From contig ML662449.1 in assembly GCA_007570785.1 (NCBI GenBank), positions 12,339,564 through 12,403,563 on the forward strand: a stretch of DNA of 64,000 bases, written 5' to 3'. Under the pieces are notes generated by a model that was not told where the DNA came from, searched no databases, and saw only the letters and a list, made by a program, of their open reading frames with translations. A program made the position numbers and the translations under genes. Below are positions 21,891-32,720 of this stretch, one piece after another; the first letter of the stretch is position 1; each line of letters begins with the position of its first letter. Source of the DNA: Antilocapra americana (Eukaryota; Chordata; Mammalia; Artiodactyla; Antilocapridae).

Positions 21891-22098
21891 CTGTGCTTAG
21901 TCCTTTAGTCACGTCTGACTCTTTGTGACCCCATGGACAGTAGCCCGCCAGGCTCCTCTGTCCACGGGGATTCTTCAGGCAAGAATGTTAGAGTGGGTTG
22001 CCATGCCCTCCTCCAGGGGATCTTCCCAACTTAGGAACTGGACCAGGGTCTCCCACATTGCAGGTGGGTTCTTTATCAGCTGAGCTACCAGGGACACT
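21891..22098 (-). mobile_element. Bov-tA SINE
   Basis: 'ctgtgcttagtcctttagtc' to 'gagctaccagggacac', with 'agcccgccaggctcctctgt' intact. Confidence 0.95.
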
Positions 22099-22179
22099 CT
22101 AAGTGTAGAATCTGGCCTTCAGGATCCTACAGTCAGATGTCAGCCCACCTTGCCTGCCTGGCCCCTATAGACATTCTCT

Positions 22180-22335
22180 GAACGTGGACTGCATGAGGCC
22201 AGACATCAGAATCATCTGGAAGGCTTGTTAAACACACCCAGCAGGCTTGCACCCCTAAAGTTTCTAAATTAGTAGGTCTAGGGTAGGGTGGAGGATTTTC
22301 CTTTACTCACAAGCTCCTGGATGCTGCTGTCAAGA
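22180..22335 (+). mobile_element. MER5A-type hAT element
   Basis: 'acatcagaatcatctggaag', 'gcttgttaaacacacc', 'gtttctaaattagtaggtct' and 'ctcacaagctcctggatgct' follow MER5A. Both termini are lost or degraded. Confidence 0.7.
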
Positions 22336-23389
22336 ACAACACTCTGCCCACACCTCTGCATTGCCACCAAAGGCAGCTGTCCCCCAGCATCCCACCAGTC
22401 AGTCAAGGTCAAATGCTACCCGATCAACAGATTTGAATGTATGAGCAGAAATCTCTCCACCACCCTCCCACACGTCCTTACTATTACAAACCCCCACACC
22501 CACCAGGACAGCTCTCATTTTATCTGTTCAGCTATGTCTTCCTGACCCCTTGCAGGTCTAAAGCTCCTTCTTCCCTTAACCCACAGCTGCCTGATCTTCT
22601 GTTTTACTCTTCACACTCAGAATCCTAGTCACCACTTCCCCCTCCCTCCCTACTGGAGGCCAGCGGAAACCCCACTCCCCAGCCATTCCAACCTCTCAAG
22701 AGAGCATTCCACCCTGTGAATGTGGAATCATATCTCCAAGATATACTGAATTCTCCCAGCACAGCGATTTCCTCACCTCTCTCTGGTGGGGCTCTTTGAA
22801 GACAGGAGGCAGGTCTCAAGCCTTTTCAACTCTCCCTGTTAGGGCCTCATCCCACATGGCCTTATAACCCGAGTGAACTTGCCTACTCAGATTCCTTCCA
22901 CTCACTGAGACCTTCACAGAGAACTCAGTGAAGCTCCTGATACTGCACTTACCCCGGGGAATCCAAAGGTGAATGAAACACAGAAAGTGCCCTGGGATTA
23001 GTGCCTGTTTTCCAGTTTAAATTTCACTGCTCGTTATGCCCATCTTGCTTTCCTTCCAGCCCCTGGACTGACCACTGGGTGTCCTTCCTCGTCTAAACAA
23101 GTGAGGGGTCCCCGTCACTAAGACCCGGTTCCATTTCTCAGCCTACTTGTTGTCTCTGAGACTCGGGAGGGAAGGGGACACTTGGGGGTGAGCCACGTGA
23201 TGTAACTCATCCAGGACAGGTGAGAGGAAGATGAACAGAGATGTTCTGCAGCCAGTTGAACATCAGACCTGGGGAATGGACCAAGAGCATTCTTACCTTT
23301 CACCTGTGGACTCCTGAAAGGGCACTGCCTCGTCCCATCCCCCTGTCATACGGGCTTCCGGCTTCATGTTCTCACATCCTTGTGATCCC
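22336..23389. other. Unrecognised sequence, C/T-rich in part
   Basis: 22440-22640 is C/T-rich and faintly L2-like, but too diverged to call. Nothing coding was recognised. Confidence 0.4.
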
Positions 23390-23740
23390 AACAGTACGTT
23401 ACAGAAACCCAACTCAAGTCACTTAAGCAAAAGAGGAACTTTTGGCTCACCCTTGTGACTCAGCTCAGAGCAGCTGACGGAACTGCATGAGGAGCTATTG
23501 AATAGGAATCTGGATTTAGGGACCAAAGTTTGCCCCGAGTGTGCCAGGACTGTCTCTCTGTCCACCCGGCTTTCATTTCTGCACATTTTTGCATGTTGAC
23601 CTAACTCTTGTCTGCCGCAGTTAAGGGACAGGGTACCATGATCAGCCCAGTCTGGGTTCCATATCTACCAAGGCCATGTGAAATGGGAGGACTGTTCCCC
23701 AAGGGAGAGATGGGTGCCAGGCAGACCAACACCAGACATC
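23390..23740 (+). mobile_element. Probable ancient repeat, family not named
   Basis: 'gaaacccaactcaagtcact', 'taagcaaaagaggaactttt', 'ggctcac', then near the end 'ctgttccccaagggagagat' and 'ggtgccaggcagaccaacac' follow a dispersed placental repeat I know by sequence, not by name. Confidence 0.45.
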
Positions 23741-23755
23741 CACTACAGATAGTTA

Positions 23756-23892
23756 TAGCTTGTAATCTGCCAGGCACTGTGCTGTTTTATGTACATGATC
23801 TCATTTGATTACTAAGCTGATTCTACAAGGCAGGCCCTATGTCAGACATTTGCCTCTCATACAAATGAGAAGGCACAGCACAAACTGTAGCT
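23756..23892 (-). mobile_element. MIR SINE, antisense
   Basis: 'aatctgccaggcactgtgct', 'tacatgatctcatttgatta' and 'caaatgagaaggcacagcac' fit the antisense MIR 3' half. Confidence 0.7.
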
Positions 23893-24526
23893 ATGTCTTT
23901 TCTGCCAGCTCCAGTGCTGGGTTTGGGACACTCAGAAAATAGGATCTGGGAATGAGAACATAGTTTCTTTGGAAATAAACACTTCCCTTAGTAAGAGGAC
24001 ATGTAAACCAATGTTTTTAACTCTGGTTATCTCTGTATCAGTAGCAAAGAGGCCAAGACCATAAATGTTGTTTAGTCTCTTGTAAATGTTGTTTTATGTT
24101 TCCAGTAGTTAATTTTGGATAATTTAAATCTCTCTACTAAGCTACCGTCTCTGTGAATCTACACTGAAGGGAGGTAAGTCTCATCATGGAAGATCAAAGG
24201 ACTCCCTTCCTTGTTCCATCCAGCCAAGAACACACATCCCTGGGGAGAGCATTGTAAAGGATGGTCAGATTACATCAGGATGAGGCATGGGGCTCTCTCT
24301 GCAGGCAGAGGGTATCTACCATCAGGAGATGTTTTCATGGATCCTTGGACTCTATTCCTCTCTGTTTTGTTTCCTTGATCATTTCTTACCTGTATTTCCT
24401 CCAAGCAGAAATGGGCTTTGAGACTTGTTCACAACTTTACCACTAAGAGAAAATGGACTATAACTGACCCTGAGTAGCATTGACCTATGTACAGTAGTAC
24501 CATGTGTAAAATAGATTGCTGGTGAG
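23893..24526. other. Unrecognised sequence
   Basis: No repeat or coding signature was recognised. Confidence 0.4.
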
Positions 24527-24915
24527 AAGTTGATATAAAATACAGGGAATCCAGCTTGGCACTGTGTGATGACCTAGAGGGATGGGATGAAAAGGGAGGT
24601 TGCTCAGTCATGTCTGACTCTTTACGACTCCATGGACTATAGCCTACCAGGCTCCTCCATCCATGGGATTTTCCAGGCAAGAATACTGGAGTGGGTTGCT
24701 ATTTCCTTCTCCAGGAGATGTTCCCGACCTAGGGATTGAACTCTGTTCTCCTGCATTGTAGGCAGACGTTTTACAGTCTGAGCCACCAGGGAAGAGGGAG
24801 GTGATGTATGTATAATTTGGCTGATTTGAGTTGTTGCATGGCAGAAACCAACACAACATTGTAAAGCAATTTTCCTACAATTAAAAAATAAAATTTTAAA
24901 AAAGATTAAAAATAA
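24527..24915 (+). mobile_element. Ruminant L1 3' UTR split by Bov-tA
   Basis: 'aaatacagggaatccagctt', 'gtgtgatgacctagagggat' before the SINE and 'ggcagaaaccaacacaacat', 'tgtaaagcaattttcctaca' plus an A-rich tail after it form one L1 3' end. Confidence 0.85.
24601..24794 (-). mobile_element. Bov-tA SINE inside L1, 8-bp duplications
   Basis: 'tgctcagtcatgtctgactc' to 'gagccaccagggaag'. 'agggaggt' at 24593-24600 and 24795-24802 flanks it exactly. Confidence 0.95.
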
Positions 24916-25071
24916 TAGACACTGGTCACCATCTGCCCAAGTGATCCTATGTTCCACCAGGGGTGTGGCTCTTCAGGTGCCAAGATTCTCTAGGGCTAAG
25001 AAGAGCCTCTCCAGTGTTGCTACTAGTTCACAACTTCATGCAGTTTCGGACACAGCCTCTTAGGCTTGCCA

Positions 25072-25138
25072 TCACATCCTGACTCCTATCACAGTGGCTG
25101 GTACAATAGATGCCCAATAAATGATTGTTGAATAGATG
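25072..25138 (+). mobile_element. L2 3' end fragment
   Basis: 'cacagtggctggtacaatag', 'atgcccaataaatgattgtt' and 'gaatagatgg' form the L2 tail. Confidence 0.65.
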
Positions 25139-25507
25139 GATTCCATTCTCAAGTGATACCTCAGGTAACGACTGAAATTAGTTGGTGACAATGAGCCAGG
25201 GCCAGTGTGCTGGACACTGTAGTTAGAAGCAGAGGGGACCAGCTTTCTTAGTTTCACAGACTAACTTGAAATTTAGTTTGTCCGAGGCACACACCTGTGT
25301 TCAGTCCCAAGGGTCCTACTACTTTGGTTTCCATCAGTGCAAATGCCAACTCTTTGGGTAAGTATTTTCATAAATTCTCTAATATTCTGCTATGTATTTG
25401 TTTGGTATAAACATACTGGTCACATACTTCGCATCTAGAGCAAAGAACATTTAATTGAAGCCAAGTGACCAGAATTCATCAGTTCTATTTCCACTAGCAA
25501 GAACCAG
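25139..25507. other. Unrecognised sequence
   Basis: Nothing was recognised. Confidence 0.35.
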
Positions 25508-25630
25508 TATTTACTGAGCACTTACTTTGTGCCTGATGCTTTTATGCATCATCTTATTTAACTTCAAGAAAATACTATGTAAATGGTGCTATAAACATCT
25601 CCATTTCACTTATGAGTAAAGTGAGGATTG
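25508..25630 (-). mobile_element. MIR SINE, antisense, cut by Bov-tA fragment
   Basis: 'tatttactgagcacttactt', 'tgtgcctgatgcttttatgc', 'atcatcttatttaacttcaa' and 'cacttatgagtaaagtgagg' are consecutive antisense MIR sequence. It ends where a Bov-tA 3' half begins. Confidence 0.85.
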
Positions 25631-25722
25631 GAAACCCATGGACAGAGGAGCCTGACAGGCTACAAGGCTGCAACCATAAGATTGCAAAGAGTCGGCACAA
25701 CTGAGTGACCGAACATGCAAAC
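25631..25722 (+). mobile_element. Bov-tA SINE, 3' half only
   Basis: 'aaacccatggacagaggagc' to 'caactgagtgaccgaacatg'. The 5' half is missing, so it is a 5'-truncated insertion or was deleted later. Confidence 0.85.
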
Positions 25723-25960
25723 ACACAATGTGGAGATTCCAGGGGATGAGTACCTAGTTTAGTGCCAGGTAGTCACATGATAACTATTGTGAACAAAGCT
25801 GTAGTCCATCCATCTGACTTCCATGATGGTGTTCTCTGCAGCACATCACCCTGTAGCCCTGCAAGTCATTGAGCCTCACCTTTGTCTTCCTTCTAATAGG
25901 TATAAAAATCATCTCATGGGATAAATGTTATGTTGTGCCATTGTGTAAACTGTGTCAATG

Positions 25961-26060
25961 CTTCATTCATCAACAAACTTCACCAAACACTTGCTCTGTG
26001 CCATTCACGCAATGATGAATGAGTATGTCCTTGCCCTGAGGAGGCTCACAATCTTATGAG
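25961..26060 (+). mobile_element. Family A old repeat fragment
   Basis: 'cttcattcatcaacaaactt', 'cacttgctctgtgccattca' and 'gccctgaggaggctcacaat' match the first third of family A. Confidence 0.55.
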
Positions 26061-26211
26061 TATTCCCACTGCTTAATGAGACTCAGGGTTGTATCTATAC
26101 TCGCTTGAAGAGTCACCATTGCCTTATGACACTCTTATTCCTCTGGAAGAAAGGCAAAGGTAAAATTTAAGACTAGTGGTCAGATGCCTCCTACAAATAA
26201 TGGTATAAGAG

Positions 26212-26364
26212 AGTGGTTCATCAGTTCAAATAGCTCCTTGCTTTCCTGGCCACATGACCCTCAGTAAATTATTTGACCTCTTTACAGCTCAGTTTCCTTA
26301 TCTTTAATGAGGGTGATGGGGGTAACTTTTAATAATAAGTGTAAAATGCCTAGCACATTTAACA
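26212..26364 (+). mobile_element. MIR SINE
   Basis: 'agtggttcatcagttcaaat', 'tgaccctcagtaaattattt', 'gacctctttacagctcagtt' and 'tccttatctttaatgagggt' are in MIR order. Confidence 0.8.
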
Positions 26365-26682
26365 AGAGGCAGCGGGAACAGCAATGCTGGTCACAGTGGG
26401 GACGAGTGTATGAGCACGTGAAAGGGGACACTGTGGCCATTGCCTAGAGGGAGGACAGACCCTTAGGAAAGGGGGAGGGAGACCACCCCTTCCTCAGAGA
26501 ATAGGGAGGATGCCTTTGGAACCAAGCATCAATGCCTTTAGACAGCTTTCACTTAGAAAACGTAACCAGAGAAAAAACAGCCAAAGCACCAAGCAATAAA
26601 ATCTGAATGCCTTATCCACGCTGGAAACTATAGTTTGTTTGTAGGTAAAGAATATCACGTATTTGTGTTAAACTTTCAAATT

Positions 26683-26872
26683 CAGCATCTCATTAGATCT
26701 TCAAAACACTCTCCATGCCCCCCCAGGCACACAGGAAGAAAATAAATATGATGCCCATTTTACAGATGGTGAAGTCGAGGTTCATGACATGTAGCCATTT
26801 GTTTGAGGTCACACTGTTAGGAGCAGTGGAACTAAATTAACACCCAGTGCTCAGTCCAAGGTCCAACACCAT
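26683..26872 (-). mobile_element. MIR SINE, antisense
   Basis: 'catctcattagatcttcaaa', 'cccattttacagatggtgaa' and 'gaggtcacactgttaggagc' mark antisense MIR. An extra CCCCCC-containing stretch lies inside. Confidence 0.8.
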
Positions 26873-27005
26873 CTTCCCAAGCAAATCTGTGTGGAGAAAG
26901 CCAGAAAAAATATGGACACACGTCTGAGTCTCCTGTAGAAGCTTTAAAACTGGATTCCTGGGCCCTCCTGAGACCTTCTAAATAAGAATTGATATGTATA
27001 GCAGT

Positions 27006-27213
27006 GGACTTCTCGGGTAGCTCTGGTGGTAAAGAGACTGCCTGCAATGCAGGAGACCCAGGTTCAATTCCTGTGTTGGGAAGATCCCCTGGAGAACGGA
27101 ATGGCTACCCATTTCAGTATCCTTGCCTAGAGAATTCCATGGACAAGGGAATCTGGCAGGCTAGAGTCCTTGGAGTCACAAAGAGTCGGACACGACTGAG
27201 CAGCTAACACTTT
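27006..27213 (+). mobile_element. Bov-tA SINE
   Basis: 'gacttctcgggtagctctgg' through 'cctgcaatgcaggagaccca' to 'ggacacgactgagcagctaa'. Confidence 0.95.
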
Positions 27214-27639
27214 CAAGGAAGCGTCCTCAGGGAAACTGATGCAGTTGGGCTGGCAGGGTGGTCTAGGGTCTGGAAGCCAGTTACAGAAACAGTAATGCTC
27301 TGTTTGTGGCCGTAAGAGGCTTTGGAGGCACATGCCAGCCCCAGGCATGTCCAGTTGCTTTGGCCAGGACAATCTCAGTAGACCACAAGCTGGGGTAATA
27401 CCCGTCAATAATGCAGCCACTACTCTTGCCCTGCCCTATCCACCCTCCAGCTGTGACCAGCATCAGCATGCTTCCCCCCCCACCACCAGGCACCCCCTAC
27501 TGATCCACATGCTCAAATCCAGCTTAAACCCTTCTGAATTTTTCCAGACCCCTAGACTGACTGACAAACGTTGCCTGATTCCACTGCATTATCCACAATT
27601 CTCTGTTCCCTGCAAGCCTTCCTAGAACTGCAGAGATCC
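27214..27639. other. Unrecognised sequence
   Basis: C-rich in places (27470-27485). It may hold a diverged upstream part of the following L2, but this is not certain. Confidence 0.35.
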
Positions 27640-27990
27640 CCTCCTACCACATGGCTTTTGCACATGCTGTCCCCACCATCTGCAGCACCCAGGGCTCCCA
27701 CCTCACTGCCCCATCCCTTCTGATCTCAGCATCATCTCGTCAGGGAAGTTGTCCTCAATCCCATCTAGGGCAGAGTCCTCTGTTACCTGTTCTCTTAGGA
27801 CCAGTTTCCCTTCCTCAGGAATTCTCATCACTGATTACAATTGTGCATGAGGAGTGTGGCCAATTTTCTTTAGGTCTCTCTCCCTTCAGACCATCCATGG
27901 AGAGAGGCGATCTGTCTCTTTTGTCTGCCCAGCTCATCAGCATCGTAGAGCTTGGCACTCAGTGAGCATGTATGGAATTGTGGAATTGTG
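27640..27990 (+). mobile_element. L2 LINE 3' region
   Basis: 'ggcttttgcacatgctgtcc', 'gtcagggaagttgtcctcaa', 'aggaattctcatcactgatt' and 'agcttggcactcagtgagca' occur in the order of the L2 3' end. Confidence 0.8.
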
Positions 27991-28122
27991 TTTCATGATA
28001 CACAGAACAGAATAGGCCAGGAGCCTGAGGCCTCCACCCCTCCATCCCCAGGAGGTGGGACATCTGAAAGAGGTCCATGCAACTGTGGCGATGGAGCTGT
28101 CTTGCTGTTAGTGCCCTGTGCA

Positions 28123-28274
28123 AGTGCAAGGTCACAAGGTTTTATTGCCAAGTAACATGCATAGCAGACACTCCTGGCTTTGTGTTGCTCCTAACCCCGA
28201 CCCTGACCCTGAGGGACTCCTGCAGTCTACTTCATCTCTGTTTGGTTTGAATATTTATGAGGTGAATTATTTTT
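28123..28274 (+). repeat. Segment Y, copy 1 (second copy at 30407-30834)
   Basis: 'agtgcaaggtcacaaggttt' through 'gagggactcctgcag' and 'tcatctctgtttggtttga' aligns end to end with the second copy once the L1 in that copy is removed (about 152 against 149 bp, same strand). The copies are clearly related but diverged. I do not recognise the family; it could be an unlisted repeat, part of an LTR, or a local duplication. Confidence 0.8.
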
Positions 28275-29509
28275 ATAATCAGAAAAGGCCATGAAGATAA
28301 TTTTTAAGTCTGCCAGAACTGGAGAAGACTCTAGGGCTACATTAGTTTTGTCTCTAAAAAAAAATCATAATTTGGGAGGCACCTTGATGCATTTAATGTA
28401 TGTCTTTAATCTAACGTATTTAGAGAAGCCCTAGAAATTTAATTGATAGTTTTTCTGGGCATGCTGAAGTAAGAAGAAGAGATTATGTTATGGTTCAAAT
28501 GTCCTCAGTGAACCCCACACAACAACTTGTTGTTAATTTTAAGGGATGCAGCAGAGAATGTGAGAAGTGGACTAGTAAATTATGAGCAAACTCTCCCAGA
28601 AGGGCAATTGCTGTCTCTCTGACTGATGGCACCTCCTGAGATGAGCACATGGAGCAAAAACAGGAACTCTGTGCCAGGTGGCACCATCCCTTCACTCCAC
28701 AAGCCCCTCCTTCGGGGGGCCCCCTCCACTTCTTCCTTCCCTGGCCTTTGCCTCACCCTAAACCCTGCTCTGCAGAAAGGGAGGCCCAGGATTGAGTGAG
28801 ATTATTTGATTCTGCAGATCCCTAGTTGCTTTTTGAAGCCTGAAGATTTAGTAGGTGTTTCTGTTTGGCTCTGTTAAGGGATGAAGTGACTGCATTTGAA
28901 TTTCACTCACCAGAAATGATTCCTCCCCTCTCCCTGCAGTGACCCTGGGTTCTTGCTCACTCCTGGCTTCTTACTGGTAAGAATGTCTTTGATTACTCGA
29001 TTAGTATAAAGAAATATCAGGAAATTGTTGAAGAATCCATGCTTTGGGTTGGGTCTAGAGGTCATGACAAAGGCTCCTTTGACAGAAGCAGAGTATTTAA
29101 CAATGGCGAAATGGTCGGGAGATCCAGCCCAGCTTGGGTAGGTCATTTTCATCTCTTTTAGTGTCAATGACTCTTACCAAGTGACTTTCCTCCCTTTATC
29201 TCTTATAGGCCAGAACCAAGGGGACTCCACCTGCCAACCTGTCATTGAGTTTTTGAGCACTGGAGTGGGAGTGGGGGGTGGAAGGAAGTTTTAAGCACCA
29301 CAGATTTTTTTATTTTGGAGAATCAGAGTAAACAATACTTCCTAGATTTAATGATCAAGTGGGCTAGGAGACTAGCCGGCAGATAAAGAGAAATATAGTG
29401 GACAGGTGTACCCTTCTGGTTCTTCTCTGAAAAGCCACTGTACAGAAATCTGTAAGCGTTTATGTAACCAGCCCTTAATCTGAATTGTATATGTCTGCCA
29501 CTTGATTGA
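28275..29509. other. Unrecognised sequence
   Basis: About 1.2 kb without a recognised repeat. Short frames on the minus strand at 28495-28695 and 28907-29167 look non-coding. Confidence 0.4.
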
Positions 29510-29752
29510 GGGCTTCCCAGGTGTCTCAGTGGTAAAGAATCTACCTGCCAATGCAGGAGATGAAGGAGAGGTGGGTTTGATCACTGACTGGGGAAGATCC
29601 CTTAGAGGAGGAAATGGCACTCGACTCTTGTATTCTAGTATTGAATACAATACTAGAATTGAATTCTAGTATTTCATGGAAAGAGAAGTCTGGAGGGCTA
29701 TGGTCTATGGGGTCACAAAGAGTCAGAGAGGACTGAGCGACTGAGCACACAC
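29510..29752 (+). mobile_element. Bov-tA SINE with an internal hairpin expansion
   Basis: 'gggcttcccaggtgtctcag' to 'gactgagcgactgagcacac'. Where the SINE normally reads 'cactccagtattcttgcctgg' this copy carries about 30 extra bases that include a perfect 12-bp inverted repeat (29632-29659). Confidence 0.93.
29632..29659. repeat. Perfect 12-bp inverted repeat, 4-base loop
   Basis: 'attctagtattg' (29632-29643), loop 'aata', 'caatactagaat' (29648-29659). A third copy of 'attctagtatt' follows in direct orientation at 29663-29673. Confidence 0.97.
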
Positions 29753-29774
29753 ATCACTTGTTCATGATTCTATT

Positions 29775-29803
29775 GGATGGGTGGATGGATGGATGGATGG
29801 ATG
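29775..29803. repeat. GGAT tetranucleotide microsatellite
   Basis: Six to seven 'ggat' units just downstream of the hairpin-bearing SINE. Confidence 0.9.
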
Positions 29804-30368
29804 ACTCCTTTACTGTCAGTGTTCATCCACTGCAGCAGACACTGGTAGTGCCTTGCGCATATGAACTCTGTATGCCAAAGACTGCTTATTTCCCATACCT
29901 GCCTCTCTGTCTGAGAGCTTTGATCTGGCCAGGGGAGCACATTAGGCCTTGTAGCCAGAAGAGGAGAGTTAATATCCTAGAAGTAGCCCTCAGTCTATGG
30001 TGGATGGGAACTTGGTGGATAACCAGCCCAGCTTCCTTGCATCTCAGGGTGACCGAGGCCTGTCTGCATGGTTGCATGGCAATCCAGTTGCCCTCAGTGG
30101 TAACTGCTTGATGACAGATCCTCTGTACCCTCTTTTCTTCCCTTCTCCCTTCTCCATTGTCTTTCCAATGTTTCCTAGCATCATCTCCCAAATGAACCAC
30201 TTGCCCTATTAATATAATCCTTGTTTTAGAGCATGCTTCTGTGGGAACCTGAATTAAAACCTCCAACTTACTGATTGCTCTGATATATGACTGACCAGTC
30301 TCCAGGGGTCACCCTTAACCTTCTGTCTGCTTCCTAAAAACAAGAATAATCTAGTTGGAAGAAAAGTG
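29804..30368. other. Unrecognised sequence
   Basis: Frames at 29758-30111 plus and 29886-30266 minus overlap each other and carry no motif. No repeat was recognised. Confidence 0.4.
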
Positions 30369-30400
30369 ACATCTAACCTCATTGGAATAATATTAAACCA
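30369..30400 (+). repeat. Direct repeat X (left) flanking segment Y copy 2
   Basis: 'gacatctaacctcattggaa' then 'taatattaaac' resembles 'cacacctaactggaatagta' then 'ttaaac' at 30837-30865, with a short gap. The pair brackets segment Y copy 2. Confidence 0.55.
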
Positions 30401-30406
30401 TAACGA

Positions 30407-30834
30407 AGTGCAAAATCACCAGTTTTTTTTTTTTTTTTATTGTTTTTGCCATACAATGTCATGATATCACCATGGGTTTACATATGCTCTCCCTCCAGAA
30501 CCCCCGTCCCTCCTCCCTCCCCACCGGGAAATCTCACTGCACCAGCCCCGAGCATCAATCCTGGGCTGGCGATTGATTAGACATATGATAATTAGCTTGT
30601 TTCAATGCCCTTCTCCCATATCATCCCACCCTTACCCTCATCCACAAAGTCCACGAGTCTGTTCTATACATCTGCGTTCCTTTTGCTGTCAAAATCACCA
30701 GATTTTATTGTCAAGTAACGTGCACAGCGAACCTTCCCCACCTTCAAGCACATCCACTCCCTCCCTAACCAGAGGGACTCCCGCAGCCTACTTGATCTCT
30801 GTTTGGTTTGGATTTTTATGCCGTGCATTATTTA
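30407..30834 (+). repeat. Segment Y, copy 2, interrupted by an antisense L1
   Basis: 30407-30422 and 30702-30834 together align with 28123-28274. The L1 at 30423-30689 and one copy of its target duplication lie between. The uninterrupted first copy acts as an internal empty-site control for the insertion. Confidence 0.8.
30423..30689 (-). mobile_element. Ruminant L1 3' end, antisense, 12-bp target duplications
   Basis: A T-run at the left edge is the poly-A tail; then come 'gtttttgccatacaatgtca', 'gcaccagccccgagcatcaa' and 'gattgattagacatatgat', the 3' UTR also seen at 12150-12421 in the other orientation. 'caaaatcaccag' at 30411-30422 and 30690-30701 is exact. Only about 270 bp were copied. 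Confidence 0.95.
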
Positions 30835-31147
30835 ACCCACACCTAACTGGAATAGTATTAAACTCATTCGTGATTAATTCTCTTTGGAAGCTCTCATTAA
30901 GTACTTAACAGAACTTCAGTTTTGTTACCAAAGCTGATCAGAATCTGTTATTTAAGGACTAAAAGGAGGACAAATGTACCCACAGCCCATTTTCCTGGTC
31001 AACCTTCTTGGGCAACACGATTTTTCTCTCTCTAGGGTAGTCATGTTTGTTAAAAGAACAGTCCTTTTAGCTTTTCTCTGATTATTGAGTTTCTAAATTC
31101 TCTACAGCTCCTCAGAAAACCTACGATAGTTTCAATAACACTGAGAG

Positions 31148-31310
31148 TGATGATTCTCTACCCTAGGTGAGTGCTGGGATCACCCAGGGAGTGTTTATTT
31201 CCAGGGATCTTGGAATCCACTCCAGACCAGTCAAAGAGCAGTGTCTGGGCAGCAGTGATTTTAATGTTCTCCAGGGGGGCCTAATGTCCAGCCAGGGCTG
31301 AGAACCACTG
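31148..31310 (+). mobile_element. MER5A hAT element
   Basis: 'tgatgattctctaccctagg', 'gatcacccagggagtgtt', then 'ccagccagggctgagaacca' and 'ctg' at the right end. Confidence 0.75.
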
Positions 31311-32720
31311 GCTGAATGGGCAGAACTTCCAAAGCTATGAACACCAGCTGCCCCAGCAAATGCAGCCCTGGGCAAAGCAGGAAGAGCTCAAAGTGTCATA
31401 GATGGCAGCCCCAGCAGACAAGGATCCAGTCTCTGCCTGTGTGGCCCCTCCTCGCTTCACTCCACCCTCCACTCACACTTCAGTCCCTGCACTTGAGCCA
31501 AGAGGCCTCAGGAAGCCTCACATCAAGCCGCCCACACGCTAATGAAAAAACATCCACCATCCACCAAGGCAATAACCTTTTGTTCCCATCACAGAGCAAA
31601 GAAGAATCTCCCCAAGGAGACTTCAAATCAGAAATTTTATTTTCTCGTTTGAAAGTTGTGCAGTTGAGCCTCATGCATTTTCATTTCTCATGCACTTTCA
31701 TTTCCCTATCTTCCAATCTGGGTTATTTGAGCTCCTGGCTGAACCTTCCGGTATTTTCTCAGCCTGGTGTCTGTGGCTGACTTTATCCCTGGGGTGTCAT
31801 TCTAGAGAAGGAGTTCCTCATATTCCCAGAAACAAAGAAATCCAAAAAAGGAAAGAAAAAAAAAAGGAAGGAAAATGGAGCGTACAAGCTGTGACATCAG
31901 TCTACAACTGGCCTCTATGAAGCCTGGCCCTTAATGAGCTTGGGATCCCGGAGGACTTGTTAAAAGCTGATAATGCTCTCTCATAAAATTTTTAGAAGCC
32001 ACTGCGATGATAATCGGGGACTCCAAGTCAAATGGTAACATAATTTAATTAAGTAGGTACACAAACTTTCTAAGATGTTTGTAGATTTTGGTGTGTACAT
32101 GCATTTTTGTGAGGAGACAGTCTCAAACTCTCATACAGGCCAGTGACCCCACGAAATTTAAGAATTAGCAATTTCATGCTTCCTCCTTTTTTCCAAAGAA
32201 CCCAAACACAGATGTTGACTTGAGGGACCAATGCTGAAACTTTTCCACACCCTTGGCTTCCTCCTTCACTCCTTTAGCCTCCAGCAGCTCTGGACAGTAT
32301 GTCTCAGCTTGTTAATTCCTGATCTAAAGAAAGGAAATCTAAGGTCACAGACCTCCCAGAAGCAAAAGGTCAAGGGGACAAACTGACCCAGCTTCAAGGT
32401 TCCAGCAGTCCTTCAGAATAAAGAGTTGGTATGGGTCTCAGGTGGTCCAGAATGCTCCCAGCAAGTATTGTCTGAGACAGATGTGCCTGCTGAGGGCTGG
32501 GTTAGTTAGAGAGAATAACCTCCTTTTCTTCTGCAAGTATATGTGATTATTTTCTCCCATGAATTCTTAAAAAAAGCTTGAGAATGTGGTCATCTGTCAC
32601 TGTCAGGCTTTCCCCTGCATCGAATGGGACATTAATGAGCAGAGCAAGAGAGAGCTGGAGGCCCTACCCTGGTAGACACTTTGCTCCCTCACCTTGGCCA
32701 AGTCTCAAATCCTCTTTTGT
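31311..32720. other. Unrecognised, repeat-poor 1.4 kb
   Basis: A 154-codon plus-strand frame at 31316-31780 has no motif I know. An A-rich patch lies at 31845-31875. The block 31930-32060 ('agccactgcgatgataatcg') is repeat-free and AT-rich with a few CpGs. Confidence 0.4.

Noticed and set aside
29632..29659. Rho-independent terminator or bacterial-type hairpin
   Set aside because: It lies in a ruminant SINE with no T-run or gene upstream.
31316..31780. 154-codon plus-strand open frame
   Set aside because: Begins at the edge of a MER5A, shows no motif, and lacks splice or promoter context.
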